From the NCBI RefSeq assembly GCF_036324505.1, contig NC_086354.1:19778707-19842706 (forward strand): a DNA stretch of 64,000 nucleotides. The letters are read 5' to 3'. Under the pieces are notes generated by a model. That model saw only the letters and a program-made list of their open reading frames with translations, was not told the origin of the DNA and did not search any database. This DNA comes from Eleginops maclovinus. Its lineage: Eukaryota > Chordata > Actinopteri > Perciformes > Eleginopidae. Positions 23,301 through 36,000 of this stretch are shown here, piece by piece. Position numbers and translations under genes: made by a program. Numbering within the stretch: position 1 is the first letter of the stretch; each line of letters opens with the position of its first letter.

Positions 23301-26300
23301 CTATGAAAACTGAGGTCTGACCTTTTTCGCGATTAGATATATGTGTGTAAAGTGCAGCATACTGACATGCATCAAAATACCTTAACCCATTGTTATCTAT
23401 GTGTGTAAGACTGCACAAAGGAGGTATCCTGACCTTTCTCACTGTCAGGTGATGGTGGGATAACCAAGTCAACAACAGGGTACACATCATTGTCCTATTT
23501 CATAGCTTTGATGCATTTCTACTATGTAGAAGCAGAAATTGTGTCAAGTTTCCTCCACTAATCAGTGCATTCTGTCAGCTGTACCTTGACAACTTCCTCT
23601 GTAGTGTTTGCTGTGTGTTACGGTAGCAAGTTGACTCGTGTCATCCTGCAGTCACACAGGTCAGGATGCAGCCATTGTGCTGCTTGCATAGATAACAATA
23701 GGTGCTGGTAGACTGATGCGATGTGTGTTGCCTTCTACAAAATAATGCCTTCCTCAGCTTTTGTATTTTTGCATCTTTTAATCAAGTCCTTTTTTTTAAT
23801 TGTAGCTTTAACTTAGTGTATTTGTGAATTTTCTGAATCAAAATGCAAATTAGAAACGAGCCAAAACTTCGGAGTGCAATTCTCAGGCAAATTTACGTCT
23901 GGTTCCTACCCTAGGAATGATAATTAAAATCAATCAATAGTTAAAATAGGCCCACTATGGACTCATCCTGTAGAGAAATTGAATTTGAATGTTTGTTTGC
24001 AATGAAACAGGTGATAGTGTTTTATAATTATACTGCTATTGTATGTTATTTTTGTTTTCCCAGATGCAACCTAGGGACCAACACAGACCCCAAATCTCTC
24101 TCAGCACGTGAACAAATAAGGATAAACCGTTTTCTTTCAAGCTCCAGGAACTCCAGAGCAGACTGAGAATGGTATCTTTTATTTATGGACGGCGTCGGTG
24201 TGATACATAAATAATTTCTGCAACAGGGTATCGGGGGCTTGCAGTGCCAATCCCAGTCGTGGCTGATTTGCAATTTAGGTGTGGCACTGAAGGCCAGTTG
24301 TGCTGGATTTGGCATTGAGAAAAAATAGACAAGAGCTGTGATCGTGTGTGACACTGAATAGGATTACCATCTGTAGCCGAAGAGCCGATTGCTGCCCTGG
24401 ATTGTATTAAAATGAGGGGACATCAGATTGGTTTGTAGTCGTGACAAGAAAGCAGATTTTGTTTATAGCTTGAGCACAGTGCTTCTAAAGTAGTCCTGCA
24501 CATATGCATTTAAGATAGAGATTTTAATTAAAAATGTTGTTGCAATAGTTCAACTGCCATACACACTACACAACGCTTTTAGTATAAGTGCTCAGCGATA
24601 CAAGGATGGTTTTAATTATAAAATATGTGACTTGTACCTTTTTTTATTGTGTGAACAAATCTTTCTTGGGGTTATGGATGGAGGCAGATTGGAAGCATTG
24701 CATCCTGTTTAGTCTTTCCCATGAACTCTGAAAGGGCAGTAGGGAGAAAGTATTTCCATTATGTTCCAGCAGAGGCAGCTTTACTTTCTTTGTTCTGTCT
24801 ATTGATTCTAGTGTACTGTGGCTCTGTGTGCCAAGCCAGCGAACCACCCACCAGCTGTCCTTGCGGTGTCAGCGATGTGAATAGGAGTTTGATAAAGTCA
24901 CAGATGGCATGCTGCTCCCACTCCTCCATAACTGCCATTCCTGATGTGTTGCTACATAAACGGAGCCAATACAATTCCTACCGCTGGAGCTGAAAATTGA
25001 TTGGGATAGAGAGGGTTGAAGGTCCTATGGATGTTGGTGGGATGGTGTGTCTGTTTTGTACACATCAAAGCACACAAGGTTCTTCTTCGCATGTGTGTGT
25101 TTCAGGCAGTCGCATATGATGTTGAACCTATTCTCTGCACAAAAGCATAATCTTTGACCTTTTTTAAATTACATTTTAATAACAATGGTAACGTAAAACA
25201 TGTATGTAAGTGGAATTATACCCTGCACTGACTTCTCTCCTTCTCACTAGCCCATCTTTTTTATGTAAACTTTGAAATCTCCCAGGGGATAAAATCAGTT
25301 GCTGATGTGTACAACTGAGTGACGCTGAAATGCATTGGCAGGCTTGGTCACATAGGCACATGAAGGACAAAAATTGCAGAAAACACAATTAATTTGAATA
25401 TAATTGCTAATATCAATCAATTCAATCTCATGCAGGGACAATGTTTATCTGGGCAATTTCTTTTTGCATCATATTTGTTCTAATAATCAATACTAATCAG
25501 GCTGACTGTTAACGTTAGTATGAATCCAGAGCTGGAGAGGAAGCATCTGAGGCATATTTGGTGTGTTGATCTATCCGCTTTTATTAAACCCTCCATTTTC
25601 TTCACTTTTATTTGGTTATTCCCATCATTGTGCAAAAATACAGCTATTTTTTTTCAAATGGTGGAATTCTTTTGCAACTTTTCTGAAGAAACAAACTAAC
25701 TCACTAGAAGAATAAATAAGGTAACTATAGTGCTGCTGCTCAAAGGAAGAGAAGGTCTTTGTGAGAACTGATATTCTTCGTATAGAGCCATGTCTATCCT
25801 TGCACAGGGGTCAAAGACTCTCAGGTTGTTAGAAGCACAATACTTTACACTTGTGGACAGCATAAGGACCTGCAACCTCTGGTTTAGATATTGAGATGTA
25901 CATCACATTGCACAAGCAACACAAATCTGTGAATGGTTTGAAAAAATGCGCGATCATTTAAATTGTTTGCTGTTAGAAAAATTATGCTTTATGTGCTTGA
26001 CTAATATGTGTTTTGAGTTCTACTGCTGGGCATTTCAAAGACTGTCATTGATGATCTGACAATGGATCTTTGAAATCGAGTGCTCCAGACATGTTGCTGA
26101 CCCTCTTCTTTCCTAGATACTGAATACCCCTTGTCTTATATTATGTAACTTCTCTTGGAGCCACCAGTGCTGACAGTGGCAGAATACAAGGACTCCTCAT
26201 GTCTAAACATGTCCTCCTTATACCCTTCCCGAGTCTTAGAAGTGAATGGAGGAAGGACAAGGCGTTGCTGTGACACAGAGCATTAGAGAACAATAGAGCA

Positions 26301-29149
26301 AGCAACATCATTAGGTCTTTGTGCACTGAATTCTGTCCCCTGATAACTGAAATCGTACTAAAAATGATTATCCTAAAATGTCCCCCTGCTGCCACATGTA
26401 GGTTTGAATATGAACGGTTTGATGAGCTATTACAAAATAAATGCATACACAATTTGGAGTTGCAACAACTTGTTCTGTCTCTAAATCTGGTGTGGAAGAC
26501 AAGGGAGTTGCTTTAAAAATCCCCATACCAAATACCCCAGCAGTTAGTGGGCCAGGTAGAGAGTTATAGCGTTCATTTTCCCTCAGTGGCTATGAATGTT
26601 GGTATTGGCAGTGGGTTGCACTTGCTCTCAAGGTGCAGTAATGGTCTCAGTCCAGTTGTTCATCAACCTTTTGTGCCATAATTTGCATTAAAGTGCTAGA
26701 GACTTTGGTTTAACCTTAAAACTTTTCGTGCTAATGGCTACATACAGCCCAAAGCCAGGAGCAAGTGTCGTAAAACACCAATTTTATTGCACTAACATGT
26801 CATAATGGTAATTGTCTTTCACACACACTCTGGCACTTAAACACTGCTCTAAAGCTTAGTTTCCTCCTACGGTCACCACAAACCGCCTCAAGAGGGCCAC
26901 TTCACATTCTGCAGAGCCAGTTTAGAGACAGAAACCTTGAACAATATTATCAAATCACAGAAGGCGATATAATTATAATGCTTGATTGATATGATGCTGT
27001 TACTGTATTTGGGGTATAGTTATTTTTCAATTTATAGTCACATCCACAAGCTTGAAAGTGCAATTGACCTTTGGCTAAGCTCTCGTCCCCCTTTGTAATC
27101 ATTGTTAAACTTAACAAGCTACAATGACAACCAACAAAAATTAAACATTGTAGCTGTTGGTAATTCTTAAAAACAATGGGTCTTCGATTTCAGGCAGGTG
27201 GGCATTAGCAGGCTGCAATTACAACACTTGCTGTTGATCTGTCCCCTGTATCTAGCTAGCTATTTAAGTCAACGTTTTAAGAAGCCCTATAAAAGGGATA
27301 TGAACTTAATGGTTCCCACATGGTTGTGTCCAGTTCATGATAGATGTGGAATACATGAAAATAAGGAACATACATTTTTCTTGTATTGCAATGTAGAGCT
27401 AACTTATCCAGGCATTAAGTGGCAATCCATTCATGTGTTTAGCTTACATACAGTTACATAATTTGACAAGCAAGGTAAAGGTTTGATGCTTTACTTTCAC
27501 ATTCTCAAGCAGTATATTTCACTACAACAGAAAAGGCTTTTAGAATAAGGACTAACCCTATTTGGTAAACATTGGAACTAACACAGTCGGCTAGATTGAG
27601 TTTAACATTTAGCAAATCAAATCAAGAACACGATGATGGATGTGTTAGCTTGGAGACTACTCTGTTAACATTTAGGACTGGCTTCCACATAGTGGTTGTA
27701 TTGTTGTAAACTGTATCCCTTTTTAGCCTTAGAGCAATTAGTTTGCTAGTTAGCTGGTGGTGCTAATGCTCATAGTTCATGTTAGAGCAGACAAATGCAA
27801 TGTTTAATGCATTTCTGAAAAATGTTGCTCTTGTATTTTGAGTTCGGAGGCTTAAAAAGGGAAATACAAAGTATATTTTATTATTTAACACCAGCCAATG
27901 CTCACCACTTCAACATGTTGGCTTGTTGTGGCTAACAACGGTTGCTAACCTATGATTGAACAATCTCTGTTTTTGGAATTAGAAAATGCTAAATTCTCCA
28001 AGTATGTTTCTGATTTATTTTTCTCATTTATGCTGACCATGAACTTTTCTTTTATCCGCCAGTAAATGTGTTAAATAAATAGCATACAATTCTCTCAAGT
28101 TCATTCCCATACAATATTTTGTTTCAAGTACCTAATTTTGGTTTCAGGAAGTTGCTTTCCAAGGCAAGAGTCTCTGTCAAAAAATGCATTCTCTTCTGGT
28201 TCATCGACAGTGTCATTTAATGAGAGGCACTTACAGTAGTCTCTAACACAATTAAGTGTCTCATGACAACCTCAGTAAGAAAATGAATCCCTCCAAATGA
28301 AATTGGTCTCAGTGCTCAGTATGTCACCCAGTGGGATGCAACTTCATTTCTATTCATTGACCCTCCATGACTTAAAGCTCATTTCCTGAACGTGTCGCTT
28401 CTCTGAGGCTCCCGCAGCAGGATGCAGGCTTTCAACCATACCAGCTCAGAAAACTTTCCCCTCTTTCCATTTGATTCAAGGATTAGATTTGATTACAGAT
28501 TTGAGCTGGACAACCTCTACGACAGCCGTGCAATCTCCTTTTGTTTTTTCATCCAAGGTGTTGTTACATTTACATAAAGCAAATGGGATTTTGGCTTGAG
28601 ATTCTTCAGATTTCCCCATGATTCATGAGCACAACAAGGATGGTCACAACACATTAGAATAACACAAGTGTAGCGAAAGAACTTGGAATCCATTTGTTGA
28701 CTGATATATTGCTACCATCAACTGTTGCTTCAGTGATTAGGTCCACGATTGGCATTCATCAACCCTTTAAAATGACATTCATCTATTGTCATTGGCTTGA
28801 ACCTATATCTACAAACAATACACTGTTTCACTCTACACATCTTGTCTCAAATGTCATGTTTCTACTTAATAAAATGACTACTGTTCAACAACAAGACAAA
28901 GACATGTTTTTCTTTTTCCCTTTGGTGGAAGTGTATTGTGTAAGTGTTTATGTAAACATAGTTTTGACAGCAGCTCTCAAATGAAGAGAACCATATGCCA
29001 CACAAGCAAAGAAATAATTCCACATCTAGGACAGGTTGGCAGCAATAGAAAAACAAGTAATACATCTTTTTGTTTTGCGTAGTCATGAAAATATCTGTTT
29101 TATACAAAAATTAAATACAGTTACAGTATGTTACAACTTTTTTTGCCCC

Positions 29150-29166
29150 TTTTTTTTTTTTTTTTA
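29150..29166 (+). repeat. poly-T run
   Basis: Seventeen T residues followed by ACAGATGAGCTC. On the plus strand this imitates a splice acceptor, but no exon follows it. On the minus strand it is an A-run that could be genomic poly(A) near the NTNG1 3' UTR, which is not demonstrated. Confidence 0.7.
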
Positions 29167-29836
29167 CAGATGAGCTCAAGCATGACTACAAAGCCTCTGA
29201 AAAAGAAAAGGTAAAAGTACTAGATTTGTCAAGGAGCTTGATAACAAGACATGTGCAGCATTTGGCAAAACAACAGACACCCTCCAGCAAAGTAAAATCA
29301 CCAGAGTCACTGAAGCACAGGGGGGAGAAGGTGAAGGAAAAAGGGGAACAGTGAGGAAAGGAGATAGCAAGTCGGGAAGGAGGCTGTGAGGCAAGATGTT
29401 TTAAGATGTCCCAGTCCACATTATTATTTTTTAATAACTTCAGATGATACTTAGAAATCATGTGTCTATAGTTTTGTACATTTTGCTCTCAGAGTGTGGG
29501 CAGCTCTATCCCAGTCTCCAGTCTGCCTTTAATAAAGAACCAGCCAATGACATAATCAAAAAGCGAAGGCTCCAGCCGCTTCCTCTGTGACACTATAAGA
29601 CAGCAGTGACTCCACCTATCCCTTCACATATCCATTTAGCATTCAGTATAACAGACCAGTGCAGAAGCTGTTGCACTAGTAACACTGTCACCCACCACTG
29701 TGGCCTTGGATGTACAAAAAAAGTTGCTTATATTGTATGCTGAGCACATTATCCTGTAAGTCCTTAAGGTTGAAGTTCAATCTCAACACATGTGGTTTTA
29801 GGGTTTTGGTTGAGGGTGAGAAGCCGTTCAGGTCTC

Positions 29837-30075
29837 TCAGCAAAGGGAAACAATCAATAGCGGGAGTACTACGAGGGTAAGAGCGAGCTGGTGGATGATG
29901 GGGGGATGATGGAAGGAGTCCTGTCCAGACAATTGGTCATCACACTCCCCGGGGCCCTGGCAGCGAGCTCTCTCGCACAGGACACCGGTGAAGCCAGGGG
30001 AACAATGGCACCGCTGATGATGGTGGCAAGTGCCACCGTTCTGACAGCGCAGCATCGCGTTGTCACACACCCGAG
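29837..30075 (-). CDS. ntng1: NTNG1 terminal exon: EGF-like unit and GPI signal
   Basis: Acceptor TTTGTCTTTGCAG on the minus strand; two bases complete a split codon, then [34 protein letters not shown] and [10 protein letters not shown] form the EGF-like unit. After it come a polar stretch (DDQLSGQDS) and a hydrophobic end ([16 protein letters not shown]) with no cytoplasmic tail, the form of a GPI-attachment signal; the cleavage site is probably around the SGQDS stretch. The stop is at 29837-29839. It can be joined to either small linker exon since all junctions are phase 1. Confidence 0.93.
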
Positions 30076-33000
30076 CTGCAAAGACAAAGCAAAAAGGGCA
30101 GGGGAGACAGGAAGGGGTGATTAATAGATCACTCAGTGATCGGGAAGCTGAGAACATCAACAGGCAAGTTCACAGGGCACAAGCTGCCTCTTCTTGTCCT
30201 GTCTGCATCGCTCTGTGTCCTTAGAGCACAGCTGACACATTAGGGAGGGTGAAGCCAAGGACTTTTGTGAAGAAGTATACAGAGGAAGAGGAGACAGATA
30301 ATCAGGACACATACTATATGAAAACTACAATGCAGTCCACAGCCTGTGACAACCCCTTTACACAAATGATAGTTTATGAAAAACAAACAGACATTTTTAT
30401 GGATTTATGGATATTTTTAGAAGCACCACAGGGACTTCAGGGCAAATAATCCTGGCAAAACAAAAGAGCAAACGAACCATGGCAGTGATGGGCTAAATTA
30501 ACGATTATTGAATCCAGGGATGCCAGAGTATTGTGAAACAGCCCCCCTGTGTCGGACAGGAGAATTACATTTTGCTTCCCTGTGGCACAATGAAACCTGA
30601 AGAACAGAGAGGAGAAGACATGGGAATGATACCTGGCTACACCTGCACCTTTTCATATGCAAATAAGCATTTTCAGTAATAAACCAATTGCCTTTTTTTT
30701 CTTTCTGTGTTTAACCTTACATCAAACAAAACATCACTATCGGGATATAATGATGTAACATCCTGGCCTGCATTGTTCCTATTGCCACCAAACATTTGTT
30801 GGTGTTGATATAGATGGATTAGGACTACATAAGCTAAAATTCATATTACTAGACAAGACCTCACAACACAGTTATCCCAGGAAGCCTTTCTGATGGTAGA
30901 GGTGAAATCCTGGAAGAGGTAATGTTTGCCAAGAGATTTCATTGTAATTGGATATCTCTCCTTGCATAAATAGTAATCACATTTTTGGTTTTCCGTAATG
31001 TGGCTCATGCCTCAGAATAAACTGTAGAAATAAATAAATTGCCGCTGCCGAAACTATTAAAAAGGCATTTGTATTGCATTTAAGTTAATAATATTCCCAT
31101 TCCCTTCACACAGACACCACTGCTGTTATGTGCTTTAAATGGAAATTTCACCTGGGGATAAAGGGGTTTTAACAGTCAATATGGGATTTGCAATAATTCT
31201 GTGATGAATTGTTCTAAATGACTCTTTAGGTAAAACCACTTCTTCTTGCGTTGTATGCCTCTACTTCCGAAAACCCTGAGAGACTTGGTTTGTCAGCCTT
31301 TTTTCTGTTGAAATGTTTTTATGTATTTATAGACGGATTGATAATGATTGCATTATAAGAGCAAATATAGCTGCTCTTCCAGTCAGTCTGCATGATGGAT
31401 TTCTCCCTGAATGACTGTTGAACAGTGGTGCGAAATAATGAGACTGCCAAGAATCCACTGCTCTTTGATGACATTTACAATTGATGTGTTAGATGTAGTG
31501 CAAATGTTTTTTCCACCCACCCTGAATTGTCACAAAGTTTATACATAGATTAAACACTTAATACACACACTATGGACTCTGATCTGCAAGTCATGTCATG
31601 AAGAATCTGTTTGTTTACTTTCAGGGTGTTATTTTAGTACAGATCTTGCAATAGCCTAGTTATCCAAAGCAAGAAAACAGTGGCTATGATCCATATTTTT
31701 TTAAAGTAACAAACCCCATTATTATACATAAAAGAAATGCTAACATAGTTTTTGTCTGCTGGATGTGTAAATAAACCGTTTGCAATATCAACTTAGAATT
31801 TGATAATTTATCAGCGTAGTGTTCACAGCTCATCTTAACTGGTCCCTAAGTGGCCACAAATCTGTAATTGCAGGTTTGATGATGATTTAATTTGATCTGT
31901 GATCTTAATTCCATGCAAAACTGCGATTTGTCAAGTACAAAAATGTCACCACAAATTACAGAGCATATTCCTCAAACACACAAGTAATGTATTAATATAA
32001 TTTCTTGAACACACAAAGTCCCTTTGTAATACTAGTCCCGTACGAGTATAGGGCTCTGACCAAGTCTGACAGGATCAAGACTTATAGTGAGTCCAACAAA
32101 TGAACACATTACTACCGCAATAGTGTTTGAACTTTGCATGCATTAAAACAGACTCCTGAACTACGGAGTGCTGCTGCCCTGCCCTCCCAGGGTTCAAACA
32201 TTAATGGCCCGTTGACTACTCCCCAATCAGTAATGTCAAAGCAGCTTTCTTATTTTACGGCTAATGGAAAACACCTGCGCCCTGTGTTTTGGTGAAAAAT
32301 TACCATGGGATCAGCTAAATCTCCATTAAGGTCTACACATTAACTTTGTTTCCTGTGGCCAAAGAGTAATCTCTGTGTCCTCCAGCAGACCCTCAGGACC
32401 GTTGTCTTTCTAAAAAGCATCCGTAGGCCAATTCGTTTTCTGATGCAGAGGCTTAAGCCTGAGGTGTGTTTGTCGAGCCACAGGGCCCTGCTGTCAGGAC
32501 AAAATACAGAAGGGGATAAAGGGAATCATTTTGTGCTGCTTTAAGTGGAATCTCACAAAGTGTTATGGTATGTGTGAGATAATTAAAAGTTTGTAAGTTG
32601 GTCATTTTATTTACTATCCAGTAGAGACATGATGAACATTTTAGTGAACCTTTATTTTCACACATCCACTTAGGCATGTGTGGTTTTGGCTATATTTGGA
32701 GTTTCCTCAACACTGGGTACAATAGGTGAAATAAAAAATGATTTCATAATAAAAAGGCAATCATTTATATAATAAGAACAATTATGTATAAAGGGTCAAT
32801 TTATATCAATGTATTATTGTTTTTCCTTCTTCACGCTGGTTTTTAACAGTCCTTCGATTTTAAAATGTGTAGTGTCCAAACCCAAGCCTTAAAAAGCCTT
32901 TGGACAACATTTATTTTAGGCTTTGAAAAGCTCCCTACTTAAAAACCTTTATACAGTGGTTTCTCTGCCTGAGCAGTACTCACTGAGGTGAGTGTACTTG

Positions 33001-36000
33001 AGTTGGGAAATCAGTAAAGTGCCACACTTACAATGGATAACAAAATAGAAAATCTGTCTTTTTGAATGATTTATACAACCATCTTTTCTGTAGGACAGTT
33101 GACAAATGCCCTGTGTTACTTAGTTACTACTACTATTACTATGTACTCTTGGACTTGAGCTGGCAGCAACTGACAACACAGCAATTTGAGTCCTGGCTAA
33201 GCTGTTGCTCTCTCTGAGACATACAGTACTGTATGTGCACCTCACACCTCCGTCAGATGTGAGACATTATAGCAGTATAACTGTTGTGACAGGTCCAGCC
33301 TTGGGCCTTGGTGTTGCATGAAAAAACATGGAGAAAATACACCACTGCAACAGCACAATAGTGATAGATAGGAAGGACAAAGAGCTGAACTTAATTTCTT
33401 ATTGCTGCTTCCAAAGGACAAAAGAAAAGGAAACAGGGGATGTATCCTAGTTCCCCCCTGATAATACTGCATTGAAAAAAACACATCTGTGTTGAAATCA
33501 GCTGAAGGATTAGTAGTTAATGCTATGAGATTTAGCTTTTTTGTGAAAGATCAACATCATATATAGTAAAGAAGTTCTTAACGATAGCCAACATTTTAAA
33601 ATGCACCAACTCTCATCAAATATTGCACAAATCAAGGCTTAGGATAGTGATGAATGAGTAATTGAATATTTTAAAAAGCCTTAATAACTATATAGATTCA
33701 CCATAGCAATGAACTATAACTGGAGACAGTTTTCAGATACAGGATCTTCTAATTATAAGCCTGAGACAAAATAGTGTTGCTTCAATTACATTGGATCAAT
33801 AGATTTTGCCATGGTGTCGGAGTAAGCTGAAACCCGCGATCAGCCATGCCTCCTGTTATCACATTAACATGAAGGTTTCGTCATTAGTCATGACTCGCAG
33901 CTCTGAGGTTCAATACAGGGTTGCATTGCCGGGAAAGCTGTTATTATAAGTCTACAAATTCAAATAAATGCAAGGAATGACTTTGAAGTTAAACATTCTT
34001 TTTTTGTTGAGTTATTCTAAGCTAAGATGAACAAGAAAGCAAATAGACATACCTCTTGAAATGTCAAGCTGTTCCTTAAAATATAGGATCTTTTAAACAT
34101 ATTTGGGGCCTATCTATACAGTAATGAAAGTCCACGAGGCAAACTGTGTAATGATTGCTTTACTTTTTAGTTAATAACAAATCTTCAGGATGTCACAACG
34201 TCGTTTTATTTTTTGGCCCAGCAATAACAATTCCAACTCAACCTTGTTCACTGATGACACAATAAGTTTTAGAATGTGAGGCTTTATTAAAGACAAATTA
34301 GTTCCTTGTGTTTATTCCACAAGAGTTCTTGGTGATTAAAATACCACCTCCCATGCACTAAAGGTTATCCCTTTGAAAACACCCACTGTCATGGGGCATT
34401 TAGAACTGCTTATGTAAATGCAGAAAATGCAGCGCACAAAGATGAAGAGCTTTTCATTGACATTGTTAGGTGAGATAGATGTTGTGTTCCGACACTTTAT
34501 ATGGAAATGGTGCGGATTACAAAGGAAAGTTGTTTGTAATCCACACCAGTCCAGTTTATTTCCCCTCTGACACCGGTACTTCTTGTTCCCAGCTTTATAA
34601 GCTGAGAGAGGAGAAGGAAACTCCATCTCTTGATTGTGGAAATCCTGAAAGTCCTCTTTTAATTTTTTTCTTTTTCATGCTGTGAGAGCATTGATGCAGA
34701 TGCAACTTAACACTCACTACACAGGATATATCTGGGCCGGAGGATTAGCTTGAGATAGCTGGAGATCAATCTACATAAACCCCCCTCGAGCCTGTTCTTT
34801 CCTTCCCCTCTTTCCTTTCTCTCCTTGCGAACATGGCAGAAAGGCTGCACCCCCAGAGAGCATTTTGCGTAATTAAAAAGAAGGCATGATCAAAGAGGTT
34901 ATGAGGCTGTGGACTTGGTGATCATGAGGCATGTGGTCCATTCTCTACGGTGTTCTCACAACAAAAGGTCTACCTTGTAAGGACCAGCGTGTGTTTGTGT
35001 GCATGCAAGATGAAAGCATCTGGGCTTTGGGAAAACAATGAACTCCATACCTCTATTAGCATATTCTACATTACACTTTTTTTTCAAATTGCCAATCAAT
35101 AAGCAATCAGTTGTTCCTATGTATTGTTGGTGTCATGCTGAAGTTACAAAGCCTATAAGCCTACCTTGGTTACGATTTGCAACACCAAGAGATGAAGCAT
35201 TTGCTCGATCTGTGTAAAAATAGGAGAGGTTATATATTACACTGGGTTGAAATATGTTTCATGCTGTTATTCAGTTAAAGCACAGTAACAGCATGCAGAT
35301 TTTAAATATATATAAATAGATATATATTTTTACAATAATTGGTACGTTTTCGGGCTCATTTGCCTTAGCATTATTGGAGAGTTTCTGCCACATGTTTTAG
35401 AGTAGTAAATGGACTGATGTACTGTAGAATAGTGTGCATGCAGACTTGATGAGTGAATCCACAAGACAAAATGCAGAGACATACATATGGTAGCTCCTTT
35501 TTAAAAAATCCATTATTAGGAGTAGGCTTCAGGCATCAACATACATAAGATGCATGATGATAGCCATGTCAAAAATAATTATTTTATCTCTGGCTTTGGG
35601 CCAATATCTGCCTGTTCGCTTAGAGCAAATATTCTAGAGTAAAAGGGAGATAATGTTTCTCAAGAGTGCCTGCATATTCACAGGCACACACATTAAGGAC
35701 TCCTACTGTAGTGAATGAACTAGCAAATAATGTAATCTTAACCGTAAAAGTTTGTTACCTAAAAGTCCACACTCATTTTGCAAGCCATGCTGCGTAATGG
35801 ATGGCTGAAAAGAAGGAAACATCCCTGGCTTCCATTTTTTTTTTTTTTTTAAACATGGGTGGTTTGTTTTGTTCTAAACAAAATGAACAAAAGTCTATGG
35901 TCATTAGGAATCAATGATTTAAATGGAAAAATGTCGGCCATTTCTTACCAGGCAAGGCAACATGTCCAGTGTGGAGAGGACATCATGATTTGCAAAACTG

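Larger units (their letters stand above)
15431..29836. other. intergenic region between convergent VAV3 and NTNG1
   Basis: About 14 kb without a supportable coding exon. It contains a reverse-strand SINE (15960-16224), a possible CTCF site (16800-16813), an ATTC repeat (17378-17454), a hAT MITE (19213-19458), a pyrimidine-rich stretch (about 21480-21530) and a poly-T run (29150-29166). Part of the right end must be NTNG1 3' UTR, whose boundary I could not place. The short open frames here show no family signature. Confidence 0.7.

Noticed and set aside
35585..35635. Minus-strand string [10 protein letters not shown], loosely like a human NTNG1 linker exon (NRIWPNIS)
   Set aside because: There is an acceptor-like TTTTACTCTAG but no donor, and the similarity is only two or three residues.
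35755..35800. Minus-strand block with excellent acceptor (TTTCCTTCTTTTCAG) and donor (AG|GTAACA)
   Set aside because: Its 46-nt length breaks the phase-1 frame, and the frame needed contains a stop; no match to known NTNG1 linker peptides.
35949..35997. Minus-strand candidate exon between CTGCTAACAG and GTAAGA
   Set aside because: 49 nt, not frame-preserving, and the peptide does not resemble netrin-G1.
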